64,000 nucleotides of DNA from the NCBI RefSeq assembly GCF_003667565.1, contig NZ_RCUX01000007.1, positions 1-64,000 on the forward strand, read 5' to 3'. Under the pieces are notes generated by a model. The model saw only the letters and a program-made list of their open reading frames with translations, searched no databases and had not been told where the DNA came from. Source of the stretch: Mycetocola tolaasinivorans. Lineage in GTDB: Bacteria; Actinomycetota; Actinomycetes; Actinomycetales; Microbacteriaceae. The translations under genes and the position numbers were made by a program. Positions 1 through 9,155 of the stretch are shown here, piece after piece. Position 1 is the first letter of the stretch, and every line of letters starts with the position of its first letter.

Positions 1-132
1 GAACAAGTCCGGCGTGTTGAAAGTGTGGGGATGATCCCGCTTGAGGCCGGCCGCTCTAGCGAGCCGCACCTTTGGGGTGATGAGTATTACTTTACGCAGG
101 TTCCACAGTTCGGGCAAATCGAGCCCGTTTAA
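1..132 (+). CDS. possible 3' end of an unidentified CDS (partial)
   Basis: Frame 1 is open from the window edge to a TAA at 130-132 and would encode the last 43 residues of a protein (ending GQIEPV). The peptide is aromatic and acidic (HLWGDEYYF near its middle) and looks protein-like. It has no motif I recognise, and third-position GC is lower than in neighbouring genes. It would be convergent with the SIS-domain gene that ends at 239. No clear terminator is visible between them. This could be chance; confidence is low because the start lies outside the window. Confidence 0.3.
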   Translation, partial: EQVRRVESVGMIPLEAGRSSEPHLWGDEYYFTQVPQFGQIEPV

Positions 133-238
133 TGGCGTGTCGCCCGGCTCCTCCGCGGAAATACGCGGGTCCCCCGCATTTCGACTTCTCGACGGGGCGT
201 CTCGGGTCGTAAATGAGGGGGATCGCGAGGGTGCACAC

Positions 239-1324
239 CTAGGTGGTCAGCGTGACCTTGTTGAGCCCCGCCGGGGAGTCCGGATCGAGTCCGCGCTCGA
301 TCGCCAACTCCAGCGCCAGCTGCTGAAGGGGAATCGTCTCCAGGAGGGGTACCCCACCCATCGGCACCTGCGGCAACGTGATGTGCGCGGCGGCGAAGGG
401 CAGCACTCCCCCACCCACCTCGAGGACGTCCGCACCCAGGGCGTGTGCCTTTTCGGCAAACTCAATGACCGAGTCCCGACCCAGGGCAGTCCCGGTGAGC
501 ACGATGGCCACGGTGCCCGGAGTGACCTGACCCAGCGGGCCGTGAATGGCGTCGGCGGCACTCCACCCGGAGGCCGCGATCGCGTTGGTCTCCATCAGCT
601 TGAGCGCACCCTCACGAGCGGAGGACATAGAAACCCCGCGGCCCACCACGATGACGCGCTCCCGACCGGCGAGGAGCGCGCGAGCGTCCGCATATCCCGC
701 GGGGGCGGCCAGAAACGCCTCGGCCTCGTCGGCGAGGAGGTCCACCCGGGGTTCAATCGCCGCCCACTCCTCCCCCGCAGCTCGCAGCACAATCAGCACC
801 AGCGCGAGGAGCGAGGACGTATAGGTCTTGGTGGCGGCCACCGAGAGCTCGGGGCCCGCGGACAGGTCCACGGCCACGCTGGCAAGCTCAGCCAGGGGGC
901 TCCCTGGGTTGTTGGTGAGGCTGAGCACCGGGGTGCCGCCATCGCGGATCGATTCCACCGTGGCGATCAGATCCGGCGAGCGCCCCGACTGCGAGATGGC
1001 GATGGCCAGCGCCCCGGGGTAACGCAGCTGTGGGGCACCGGGGTGCACGCTGGCAGGGGTGGCGAGTGCCACCGGGATTCCGAGCACCGCGTGAATGAGG
1101 TACTGAGCGTAGTTAGCCGCGTGATCGCTCGATCCCCGCGCAACCATGACGATCAGTTCGGGCTTGCCCTCGGTGATCAGCGCGGCCGCGGCGTCGATCT
1201 GTTCCCGAGAGTTTCGCACCAGTTCGCGCCATCGCTGCGGCTGTTCGGCGATTTCGGCACGCATCAGCGCGCCGGGCACACGCACGTCGTTGTTCGAGGC
1301 ATCCGGCTTGTTCTTCAGTGACAT
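239..1324 (-). CDS. SIS-domain protein, GlmS-like sugar isomerase/deaminase type
   Basis: 361 aa with two sugar-isomerase (SIS) domains and no glutamine amidotransferase domain. It therefore resembles the isomerase half of glucosamine-6-phosphate synthase, as in AgaS/GlmS-like amino-sugar phosphate proteins. Sugar-phosphate binding motifs are visible: ARGSSDHAANY at about residues 62-72, ISQSGRSPD at about 110-118, and EGALKLMET in the second SIS domain near 230-240. The C-terminus SPAGLNKVTLTT matches the GlmS tail pattern. The likely role is amino-sugar phosphate isomerisation or deamination; the substrate cannot be told. It is divergent from the luciferase-like oxidoreductase gene. The ATG at 1322-1324 has an AT-rich -10-like stretch (TATAGC on the minus strand) so close upstream that a short or absent leader is possible. 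Confidence 0.85.
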   Translation of the reverse strand: MSLKNKPDASNNDVRVPGALMRAEIAEQPQRWRELVRNSREQIDAAAALITEGKPELIVMVARGSSDHAANYAQYLIHAVLGIPVALATPASVHPGAPQLRYPGALAIAISQSGRSPDLIATVESIRDGGTPVLSLTNNPGSPLAELASVAVDLSAGPELSVAATKTYTSSLLALVLIVLRAAGEEWAAIEPRVDLLADEAEAFLAAPAGYADARALLAGRERVIVVGRGVSMSSAREGALKLMETNAIAASGWSAADAIHGPLGQVTPGTVAIVLTGTALGRDSVIEFAEKAHALGADVLEVGGGVLPFAAAHITLPQVPMGGVPLLETIPLQQLALELAIERGLDPDSPAGLNKVTLTT

Positions 1325-1410
1325 GTGACCCAGGCTATATTCTGTGCGCCGCCGGCGGGAAGGGCAGTTTTTAGGCCCCGGGAATAGAATCGGCGCGATA
1401 CGGTTATTGT

Positions 1411-1422
1411 ATGCAAATGCAT
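1411..1422. promoter_or_regulatory. short inverted repeat in divergent promoter region
   Basis: ATGCA-AA-TGCAT is a perfect 5-bp inverted repeat, 31 bp upstream of the flavin oxidoreductase start and about 90 bp upstream of the SIS gene. Its position between divergent genes suits an operator for a dimeric regulator, but no regulator gene is adjacent. Low confidence. Confidence 0.25.
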
Positions 1423-1452
1423 TGATTTGATTCGATCAAGGAGACCCCCACC

Positions 1453-2490
1453 ATGAGCACACCCCTCGAGCTTGGACTCGACACCTTCGGAGACAGCACC
1501 GTGGCCGCCGATGGCACCCGCCTGAGCGACGCGGAGGTTATCCGGAACGTGGTCGCACAGGGCGTCCTCGCCGACCGGGTGGGCGTCGACTTCTTCGGCA
1601 TCGGCGAGCACCACCGCGATGACTTCGCCGTGAGCGCCCCGGACATGATCCTCGCGGCCCTCGCCGGCCAGACCTCCCGCATCAAGCTGGGTACCGCCGT
1701 CACCGTACTCAGCAGCGATGACCCCATTCGCGTGTACGAGCGCTTCGCGACCCTCGACGCCCTGTCCAACGGGCGCGCCGAGGTCATCCTCGGGCGCGGA
1801 TCCTTCACCGAGTCCTTCCCGCTGTTCGGCTATGACCTCGCCGACTATGAAACCCTGTTCTCCGAAAAGCTCGACCTCTTTGCCGCGCTGCGCACCGAGG
1901 AGCCGGTCACGTGGTCCGGCACCATCCGCCCGGCGCTGAAGGATCAGCGGGTATTCCCGCGCACGGAGAAGGGTTCGGTGACGAGCTGGATCGGCGTGGG
2001 CGGCTCCCCCGAATCGGTGGTGCGCTCGGTCGAGTACGGCATCCCGATGACCCTCGCGATCATCGGCGGCGACCCTGCCCGCTTCGTGCCCTACGTGGAC
2101 CTCTACCGCCGCGCACAGGCGCAGGTGGGCGTCTCGGGCATGCCGCTGGGCGTGCACTCCCCCGGCCACATCGCCGCAACCGATGAGCAGGCCATCGAGG
2201 AGCTGTGGCCCCACCAGGAGGTCATGCGCAACCGCATCGGCGTCGAGCGTGGCTGGCCCAAAATCACCATGGACGAGTACCGCTCGGAGATCCAGACCGG
2301 TTCGCTCTACGTGGGCTCCCCCGACACCGTGGCCACGAAGATCGCCAAGACCGTGAAGCTGCTGGGCACCGACCGCTTCGACCTCAAGTACGCCACCGGC
2401 ACCATGCCGCACGAGCAGCTGATGTCGAGCATCGAGCTCTACGGCACCGAGGTGATCCCGCGGGTGCGCGCGATCCTCGAGTGCGACTAG
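1453..2490 (+). CDS. LLM-class flavin-dependent oxidoreductase
   Basis: 345-aa bacterial-luciferase-like (LLM) monooxygenase, a TIM-barrel protein that uses reduced flavin to oxidise an unknown organic substrate. Family signatures seen are FFGIGEHHRDDFAVSAP (about residues 47-63), LGTAVTVLSSDDPIRVYERFATLDALSNGRAEVILGRG-type strands (about 77-117), and the C-terminal SLYVGSPDTVATKI element that closes the flavin site. The start is supported by AAGGAGA at 1438-1444, eight bases before ATG. It is followed by a strong bidirectional terminator. Such genes are commonly standalone; the short inverted repeat upstream is the only regulatory hint. Confidence 0.9.
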   Translation: MSTPLELGLDTFGDSTVAADGTRLSDAEVIRNVVAQGVLADRVGVDFFGIGEHHRDDFAVSAPDMILAALAGQTSRIKLGTAVTVLSSDDPIRVYERFATLDALSNGRAEVILGRGSFTESFPLFGYDLADYETLFSEKLDLFAALRTEEPVTWSGTIRPALKDQRVFPRTEKGSVTSWIGVGGSPESVVRSVEYGIPMTLAIIGGDPARFVPYVDLYRRAQAQVGVSGMPLGVHSPGHIAATDEQAIEELWPHQEVMRNRIGVERGWPKITMDEYRSEIQTGSLYVGSPDTVATKIAKTVKLLGTDRFDLKYATGTMPHEQLMSSIELYGTEVIPRVRAILECD

Positions 2491-2510
2491 CACTCGGGCA
2501 CCATCGCACA

Positions 2511-2560
2511 AACACAAACTCCCCCTCCACGCGCACTGCGTGAAGGGGGAGTTTTGTGTT
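2511..2560. terminator. bidirectional intrinsic terminator
   Basis: Very long hairpin with arms AACACAAACTCCCCCT and AGGGGGAGTTTTGTGTT around a GCGCACTGCG loop region. A T-rich tract follows on both strands. It separates the convergent flavin oxidoreductase (+) and surface protein (-) genes. Confidence 0.9.
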
Positions 2561-2585
2561 CTACCGGGGGTGAATCCCCACCGGG

Positions 2586-5500
2586 CTACCGCTCGGTGTG
2601 CGGATTCCGCCGGCGCCGAATCAGCAGGAAGGCACCGGCCAGGAGGAGCGCGGTTCCACCCGCGAGCCAGCCGGTGGCGTCCGTACCGGTGTGCGGCAGA
2701 TCGGGCTTACCGGGCGGGGCCGGGGGCGTGGTCGGGTCCACCGGAGGGTTCGACGGGTCCACCGGAGGCTTCGAGGGCTCCACCGGAGGCTTCGAGGGCT
2801 CCACCGGAGGCTTCGAGGGCTCCACCGGAGGCTTCGAGGGCTCCACCGGCGGGGCGGCGAAGGTGTTCACCGCGGTGATCGACAGGGCCTGCGGCTTGTC
2901 GTCGCTCCCCCGCGTCACCACGGCGGCGTTCTCGAATGAATCGTGGTTCACCTTCTTCGACTTTGCTCCACCGGCATCCGTCTCGGTTCCGAAACAGTGC
3001 GCACCCAGCGGCAGCAGGCGCGCGGCACCCGAGGCGTCGGACAGCGTGACCGTCTCTCCGCCACGAATCTTGACGGTTTCGGAGAGCACCGTGGAGCGCT
3101 CCCCCGACTCCTCCACCTGGCAGACAACCTGGATCTCGAATTGCCGATTCTTGACGGCCGCAATGCCCCGCTCGTCACCCGCAAGAGACTTGCTGACGCT
3201 GATGGTTCCGGCCGAGTAGCGGTTGGTCAACGAGGCCACAACCGGCCCCGAGGTCCAGGTCTCCGGATCCCAGGGGATGGTGACGTGAACCGGTGCGGCG
3301 GCGTCATCCGCCCCGCCCCGTCCGGTCTCGGTGATGTCACACTCGGTGGATGCCGGGAACGGCCCAATCTCCTCGGAGAGAATGTCGGTCGCACCGGCGG
3401 TCACGTTGAGGTTCACCGTGCGGTTGTACACTTCGGCGTCGTTGTGCGTACACACCACGGCAAACGAGAGCGTCTTTCCGCCGGCAAACGGCTGGACACC
3501 GGCACCCTCGAGAAGCTTGCGAATCTGCAGGGTTCCCTGCGGCAGCTCGAACGTGTTGACCGCCGAAACCGTGAGGCTCTGGAGGTCCTTCGAGTTGCCC
3601 GCGGTCACGCGGATGCCACGCTCAAAGGTGTCGTGCGAGATCGAGACGGAGGTGGCCCCGCCGTTATCGGTCTCCTCGAGGTAGCAGGAGGCCCCGACCG
3701 GGAGCGATACCGGATCGCCCTCGGCGTTGGTCAGCCTCTGCGTCTCGCCACCGCGCAGCGCTACCGTGCGCGATACCAGGACGGCTCGGGTGTCGCCCTC
3801 GGCTACGGCACAGGTGACCAGCAGCGCGAAGTCGCGATCGGCAACCGCCGCGATCGCCGTGGGATCACCCGCGAGGGTCTTCGCCACGGTGATGGTGCCG
3901 GCCGAGTAGTAGTTTGTCAGCGATGCGGTGACCTCACCCGAGGTCCACGTGCTGGCATTCCACGGAATCTGCACCGTCGTCGGGGTGGCAGCGCTGTCTG
4001 CACCACCCGTACCCGTCTCGGTAACGACGCAGGAACTCGATGCCGGCAGGCCGGTGATGGCCTCCGACGTGGCCGAAGTGGCACCGCGTTCAATCGGCAG
4101 ACTCACGGTGTCGTTGTACACCTCCTCGCCCTCAAAGGTACAGACGACGGCGAAGCTCAGCTCCTTACCTCCGGCGAACGGTGCAACTCCGGTGCCCTCA
4201 AGCATCTTGTGGATAACCAGCGAACCGGTCGGCACCACGAAGTTGTTGGTCACCGAGAACGCGAGGTTCCCAGCCGTGGCACCCGTGGTCGCGGTCACCT
4301 TCAGGCCGGTAGCGAAAGAATCGTTCGCGCTAGTCACCGTCGTCGCACCGCCGGTGTCGGTTTCCTCCACGAAGCAGGTGGCACCGAGCGGCACGAACAC
4401 CGGCTGACCGCCGGCGGTACGCAACTGCACGGTGTCGCCACCGGCCAGGGTCACGGTCTGGTGGAGAAGCGGCGTCTCGTCATCCGCGGTCATCTGGCAG
4501 GTGACCGCAACCTCGAAGGTCTTGCCACTCACCGCGGCGAGCGCCGTCTCCCCACCGGTCACGGTCTTCGATACGGAGATCGTGGCCGCCGAGTAGTAGT
4601 TGGTGAGCTCGGCCGACACCGGGGTAGCGGAGTGCGTGACGGTGACCGTCACCGGCGCAGCGGCGGCATCGGCCGACCCCGCTCCGGTCTCGGTAACCAC
4701 ACAGCTCGCGAGGGCCGGCAGCGGGCTGATGGCCTCCGAGGACACCTCGGTGGCACCCGCCTCGACGCCGATCGTGACGGTGTCGTTGTATACCTCGGTA
4801 CCGTCCAGGGTGCACACCACCGAGAAGGTGAGGTCGGTGCCACCCGCGAAGGGTGCAACGCCCGGCCCACTCAGCGTCTTATTGATGATCAGCCCACCAT
4901 TTTGCAGGAGGCCGGCATCGATGCTGAGATCGTCCGAGTTCCGATCCAGGTGAATCGGATCGGAGGCACCGGTGGTCACATCCGCGTCCGAATCCAGCAG
5001 CGGATCCGTGCCCGCATGCTTCGTGGTGAAGGGCTCACCATTCGGGGCGGCAAACGTGACCGTGTATCCGGCCGGACCAGCGCTGCGCAGGCCCGAGAAC
5101 AGGTACTTCCCGTTCGCCCCGGTGGTGGTTGTCGCCGATACCGGGTTACCCAGGTCGTCCTGCCCACTCAGCGTCACGCGAGCGCCCGAAACGGGCGGCT
5201 CGGCTGCCGAGTTAAAGGTGTCCTGAACGCCATTTCGGTTGAGGTCCCACCACACGGTGTCGCCGATCGAGGAGGAAATCACGGTTTCCGGGCGGGCCAG
5301 GGGGCCCACCTTGTAGGTGAGGCCCTCGGCCGCGGCCATGACACGGTTGACGTAGACGTCACCGGCACGGTTGCCGATACCGACGGTCTGCACCTCGGCC
5401 TCGATCACGTCACCGGAGAGATATGTTCCGGTTTTCTTGACGCGAATCGCGGTGACCTGAGCGGCATCCGTCGGGCACACCCCCTCGCCGGAGACAACCG

Positions 5501-8500
5501 TTCCCTGGCTCGGAGCATCACACCACGCGGTGGATCCCCCCGCGGCGTTGGTGGCGTGGGTGGGATCAAGTTCGACCCCGGCGGCCGCCGTGTACAGGAT
5601 GCGTGTGGAGGTGGGATCGCCCGCGGTGAGCGTTGCCCTCTGGAACGTCTGGGTTCCGTTGAAGGAGGTGCCGGCCTGGTCCTGCACCGGCAGAACATCG
5701 ATGATGTCCGGGTTGGTGATGTTACCGGCGCTTCCCTGCAGGGTGTTGGTCAGGCGGATCAGCCAGCGGTTGGGCTCGGTGGTGGCCTGGCCCGCACGGT
5801 TCGCCTGCACCACCGGGGTGAGCGCAATCTTCTGAAGCTTCACTCCCCGTGGGTTAGCCACGGTGATCTCGGCCTGATCCGTGCGCAGCTCTTCCGGCGA
5901 GGGGTCCACCGGGGAGGACGCCACCACGGTGTTCTGGCTTGCGCCATCGGGCGCGGTCGGCGAAACCTCGACCGTGAGGATGATCGGTTCGATCGGGGTG
6001 TTAATCTCATGCGCAGGCAGTACCCAGCGAATGTAGGTTTGGTCGGGCCCGCAGGCGGCTCGGTGCGCATCGGCGGGGGTTGACCCAAAGGTCACGAGAG
6101 AGGGGGCGAGGGAGGCCCGCGAGTAGGTCTGCGAGTCGGGCAGGCAGTCCTCAACCCAGACGTCGGCCAGAATACCGGTGACCGGCACGCCCGCGGTCAG
6201 CGTGGGCTCCAGTTGGTACTGAACCACGTCGTTTCCGGTGGCCGCCGGAGGCGTCTTTGAATACTTTCCCTCCTCGCCCTTTCTGACGTTCTTCGTGACC
6301 CGCACCTGTGCCTTCGACAGGATCAGGCGATCGCCCTGATTACCGGTGGGGGCGTTCTCACGCGCGACACCGGGGACATAGTTCGACCTCTGCCACGCGC
6401 TCGCGGTGCTTGCAAGCAGCTCCTGGAGGGAGAGTTCCGCATCCTTGACGGTTTTGGTACCCATCCAGTTGGGGATGATGGTGCCAACCGGATCGGTGCT
6501 GTCTGCCACCCGCATGCTCACCGAGATGATGGCCTGGGTGGAGTTGAAGTTGGTGAACGACGTCCCGTTCGGTTCGGGCATCACCAGGTGCGCACGAATG
6601 CGACCGACGGCGGTGTAGATACCCTGCTCGGCCTGGGCCGGGTCGTTTCCGGGGACCAGCGCGGGGTCATCAAACCACGGCCCCTGGGGGTCGTCACAGG
6701 CCGAGTCCGCCGCGCTCACGGCCCGCTTTGCCGCGTACTGCACGGTCAGCGGCGGTGTTTCCGCCAGGGTACTGGCGTCAAGGGTCTTCGTCGAGGCACC
6801 AGGAACGTTGTTATAACCGGAGATCCAAACGGCCTTTCCCCCCGAGGGAACCCTCTGATACGGGGTCAGCGTGGATCCGGGGATCGCAGCGGCTCGCAGG
6901 TGGAGCTTGGTGTTGTCCCAGGCATCACAGACCACACTCGAGATTTTTGCGGGTGCCACGGGGTTGGAACCGACCACGGTGAGGGCGGAGATCACGTTCT
7001 GGGTGTCAACCACGGCAATATCGCCGCTGCCCATCCGTGCTCCACCGGGAGGACCCTCATACTGAATACCGAAGTAGGCGGGCGCCAGGTTGTTCCTTTC
7101 GCCCGGCACACCCACAAATGCCTTACCGTAGCCTCCGCCGATCTCGAGCGAGAGGTTGCCGGTGCGGTAGTCGTTCCAGTGCAGATCCGGGTACTTCGTT
7201 GACTGCCGGCCGGGCTGATCCGCGCTCGTCTGGACGTCATCCTTGGTAAAGCCATTAACCTTCAGGTTCTTCAACACGTTCTTGGTGAAGAGCGTGGTCT
7301 TCCCGTTAGTGGTCGTACCAAAATCCCGCACCGTTGCGACCGGGATATAGGCGATAACAGCGCTGGAAACCGCGATTGCCGTGTTACCGGGGATCGCCTT
7401 ACCGGCGGCGATTTTGGGGAACGTGCGCAGCGACCAGTCGGCCTTCGAGATGGTCACGTGAGCGACCTGACCCGGACCGCTCTGAGCCACCGACCCGGTA
7501 CCCGAGTCTCGTGCGGAGTTCTGCGCGTTGATGTTCGCATCGGTGATCTTGTTGTTGGGGCCGTCGAGGCCTCCCTGGCTGTATGCCAGCCGCACACCGT
7601 ACTTGGCAGGATCCGCGTTGATGCGGGCGTGCTGTTCCGGAGTGAGGTTCGGGAAGAAGCTTTCCGCGGTGACATCCTCATCAAAGGTCACGTCTCCGAC
7701 GGCGGGCATGGCGCCCTTACCGCCGGCGGGACTGGACATCTGGAGCGAGTACACGGACGAGAAGCACACCGTGTTCTGATCCCAGGGGCAGGGTGCCGAC
7801 TGGCCGATTCTCGAGGCACCGCTGTCTTCGGTCAGGGCATAGCCGTTCTTCGAGATGTCCCACATGAGTCGGGCGGAGGCGGTCACGGTGGTGTCGGTCA
7901 GGTCGGCCGCAACGGGAGCGGGGAAGTCCTTGGCGGTGATGCTGGCGGCCGTGATCGGCAGCTGGGCGTCGTTGTGAACGTAGTTCAGCACCGTGGCGGT
8001 GATGTTGACCTTATCGGAGGTTGCCTCCTTCTCACCCAGGTTGCAGGTCAGCGTCTGCTCCTTGAGCTCATTCACCGAGGTGGCGGAGATCGGCAGTGCC
8101 GGGTTTCCGGCGGTGGCTGGGATCAGGCTGGACCCGGGCGTCAGACAGTACCCGGGAATGCCCGAGATCTCCATGCCCCGGGGGAAGGTGATGGACCAGG
8201 TGAGGTTTTCGGCGCTACCGCTCGGTACCGCATATTCCACCTCATAGGTGACCGTGTCGTTGACACGAACGATGCCGTTATGGGCACCGGTGTCGTTGCC
8301 TGGACCGGAGGCCGCATCAAAATCAGGCGTTCCATCACTGGCGACACGAACGCTCATTTCCAGGGTGGGGGGAGCCGCCAGTGCGGCCTGCGGGGCCTTC
8401 TTCGCGGGGGTTTTCTGTGCGGGGGTTTTCTGTGCGGGGGCGTTTTGAGATTCGGAGGGGGACGGTGTGGGCGCCTCGGGCGCTGCCCACGCGATTCCTC

Positions 8501-8594
8501 CGGGCACCATGGCAAGCACGAGGCTCAGCGAAAGGGTGGCTGCCGCCACCTCACCGATTCTGCGCCGCCGGGTCGGGTTCCCGGTCTTCGGCAT
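2586..8594 (-). CDS. giant LPXTG-type cell-wall-anchored surface protein (adhesin-like)
   Basis: 2002 aa from an ATG at 8592-8594. A longer GTG-initiated form from 8693 is possible, but the 8594 start directly precedes the signal peptide. Order of parts: basic N-region (NPTRRRR) and hydrophobic signal ending AWAAP near residue 40; Pro/Lys-rich linker (KTPAQKTPAKK); about 1050 residues of beta-rich DUF11-like ectodomain; an SdrD-B-like domain at about 1103-1230 (GDTVWWDLNRNGVQD); six Cna-B/DUF5979-like domains of two alternating types at about 1230-1910; a PPVEPSK repeat stalk; LPHTG at about 1964; a hydrophobic segment and the tail RRRRNPHTER. Each of the six domains begins with a strand of type I-x-K-x-L and carries a TE[T/x]-GGA motif, the pattern of intramolecular isopeptide (Lys-Asn/Glu) domains. 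The bond itself is inference. The likely role is adhesion or a fibrillar surface structure anchored by a sortase. Confidence 0.9.
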   Translation of the reverse strand: MPKTGNPTRRRRIGEVAAATLSLSLVLAMVPGGIAWAAPEAPTPSPSESQNAPAQKTPAQKTPAKKAPQAALAAPPTLEMSVRVASDGTPDFDAASGPGNDTGAHNGIVRVNDTVTYEVEYAVPSGSAENLTWSITFPRGMEISGIPGYCLTPGSSLIPATAGNPALPISATSVNELKEQTLTCNLGEKEATSDKVNITATVLNYVHNDAQLPITAASITAKDFPAPVAADLTDTTVTASARLMWDISKNGYALTEDSGASRIGQSAPCPWDQNTVCFSSVYSLQMSSPAGGKGAMPAVGDVTFDEDVTAESFFPNLTPEQHARINADPAKYGVRLAYSQGGLDGPNNKITDANINAQNSARDSGTGSVAQSGPGQVAHVTISKADWSLRTFPKIAAGKAIPGNTAIAVSSAVIAYIPVATVRDFGTTTNGKTTLFTKNVLKNLKVNGFTKDDVQTSADQPGRQSTKYPDLHWNDYRTGNLSLEIGGGYGKAFVGVPGERNNLAPAYFGIQYEGPPGGARMGSGDIAVVDTQNVISALTVVGSNPVAPAKISSVVCDAWDNTKLHLRAAAIPGSTLTPYQRVPSGGKAVWISGYNNVPGASTKTLDASTLAETPPLTVQYAAKRAVSAADSACDDPQGPWFDDPALVPGNDPAQAEQGIYTAVGRIRAHLVMPEPNGTSFTNFNSTQAIISVSMRVADSTDPVGTIIPNWMGTKTVKDAELSLQELLASTASAWQRSNYVPGVARENAPTGNQGDRLILSKAQVRVTKNVRKGEEGKYSKTPPAATGNDVVQYQLEPTLTAGVPVTGILADVWVEDCLPDSQTYSRASLAPSLVTFGSTPADAHRAACGPDQTYIRWVLPAHEINTPIEPIILTVEVSPTAPDGASQNTVVASSPVDPSPEELRTDQAEITVANPRGVKLQKIALTPVVQANRAGQATTEPNRWLIRLTNTLQGSAGNITNPDIIDVLPVQDQAGTSFNGTQTFQRATLTAGDPTSTRILYTAAAGVELDPTHATNAAGGSTAWCDAPSQGTVVSGEGVCPTDAAQVTAIRVKKTGTYLSGDVIEAEVQTVGIGNRAGDVYVNRVMAAAEGLTYKVGPLARPETVISSSIGDTVWWDLNRNGVQDTFNSAAEPPVSGARVTLSGQDDLGNPVSATTTTGANGKYLFSGLRSAGPAGYTVTFAAPNGEPFTTKHAGTDPLLDSDADVTTGASDPIHLDRNSDDLSIDAGLLQNGGLIINKTLSGPGVAPFAGGTDLTFSVVCTLDGTEVYNDTVTIGVEAGATEVSSEAISPLPALASCVVTETGAGSADAAAAPVTVTVTHSATPVSAELTNYYSAATISVSKTVTGGETALAAVSGKTFEVAVTCQMTADDETPLLHQTVTLAGGDTVQLRTAGGQPVFVPLGATCFVEETDTGGATTVTSANDSFATGLKVTATTGATAGNLAFSVTNNFVVPTGSLVIHKMLEGTGVAPFAGGKELSFAVVCTFEGEEVYNDTVSLPIERGATSATSEAITGLPASSSCVVTETGTGGADSAATPTTVQIPWNASTWTSGEVTASLTNYYSAGTITVAKTLAGDPTAIAAVADRDFALLVTCAVAEGDTRAVLVSRTVALRGGETQRLTNAEGDPVSLPVGASCYLEETDNGGATSVSISHDTFERGIRVTAGNSKDLQSLTVSAVNTFELPQGTLQIRKLLEGAGVQPFAGGKTLSFAVVCTHNDAEVYNRTVNLNVTAGATDILSEEIGPFPASTECDITETGRGGADDAAAPVHVTIPWDPETWTSGPVVASLTNRYSAGTISVSKSLAGDERGIAAVKNRQFEIQVVCQVEESGERSTVLSETVKIRGGETVTLSDASGAARLLPLGAHCFGTETDAGGAKSKKVNHDSFENAAVVTRGSDDKPQALSITAVNTFAAPPVEPSKPPVEPSKPPVEPSKPPVEPSKPPVDPSNPPVDPTTPPAPPGKPDLPHTGTDATGWLAGGTALLLAGAFLLIRRRRNPHTER
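2737..2852 (-). repeat. 21-bp tandem repeats encoding PPVEPSK stalk
   Basis: Five consecutive 21-bp units plus a partial sixth, starting at 2737, 2758, 2779, 2800, 2821 and 2842. Four are essentially identical (TCCACCGGAGGCTTCGAGGGC on the plus strand) and the first is slightly diverged. Each unit encodes seven residues, so unit gain or loss by slippage keeps the reading frame and would only lengthen or shorten the wall-spanning stalk. Confidence 0.95.
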
Positions 8595-9103
8595 TTCTGG
8601 TCCATTTCTGTTCTGCGGCCGACGCGTGGTGGCGCTGCGCTCGTCACGAACATGCCGGGGTCGGGCGTGCGGACACGGCCGACCCCGGGGCACGCGAGTT
8701 GCGCACGGGGCCCTCTCTGGCCCGGCTCCCAGTCGCGTCGGGGGGAAAACACGGTGGGAACACCTGGGTAATTAACCCAAAATCGGTCGTTATGCAATAG
8801 ACCCTAGCATTCGCACAATGCACACGTCAGGATCTTTTTTCACCCGGCCCGAGGCCCCCAAATAGCGCCCGTGCCGCTGGCACACGCGAAGCGAATCGGA
8901 GGAGAAATACGTACCCCGCCTGCCCCGGCCCGTTCCCCGCCATTACGCGGAAAACAGGGGAATGATGTGCCTCGTTTCACCCGGAGCGGTGACGTGAGTT
9001 TTTCCAATATCGAGCGAACACTCGTTTTTACGTACCCTCATTTGGGGGCAATGAGCGACGGTCCGACACTCCGCTACCCGATCGCTCCGAGGCCGACACA
9101 CAT
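8595..9103. other. intergenic region upstream of surface protein
   Basis: About 500 bp with no credible gene. It contains a candidate minus-strand promoter (8770-8797) and otherwise GC-rich sequence. The short open frames here have no start-site support or recognisable motifs. Confidence 0.5.
8770..8797 (-). promoter_or_regulatory. candidate promoter for the surface protein
   Basis: On the minus strand, TTGCAT (8792-8797) and TTAATT (8770-8775) are separated by 16 bp, close to a primary-sigma promoter. They would give a 5' leader of roughly 165 nt before the ATG at 8594. Prediction by eye only. Confidence 0.35.
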
Positions 9104-9146
9104 AAAAAAATCCCCTCCCGCGCGACCATGCGCGGAAGGGGATTTT
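9104..9146 (-). terminator. intrinsic terminator of the I36-like gene
   Basis: AAAATCCCCTTCCGCGC pairs with GCGCGGGAGGGGATTT on the minus strand around a six-base loop. A run of seven T residues follows. It lies just downstream of the stop codon at 9156. Confidence 0.9.
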
Positions 9147-9155
9147 CGAGGGGTG

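Noticed and set aside
41-1321. 426-codon open frame on the plus strand
   Set aside because: It is antisense to the SIS-domain gene; Arg/Gly/His-rich composition shows it is a shadow frame.
2943-6083. 1046-codon open frame on the plus strand
   Set aside because: It lies antisense to the surface protein, is rich in Arg/Gly/His with no domain, and follows from the GC-rich codon pattern of the real gene.
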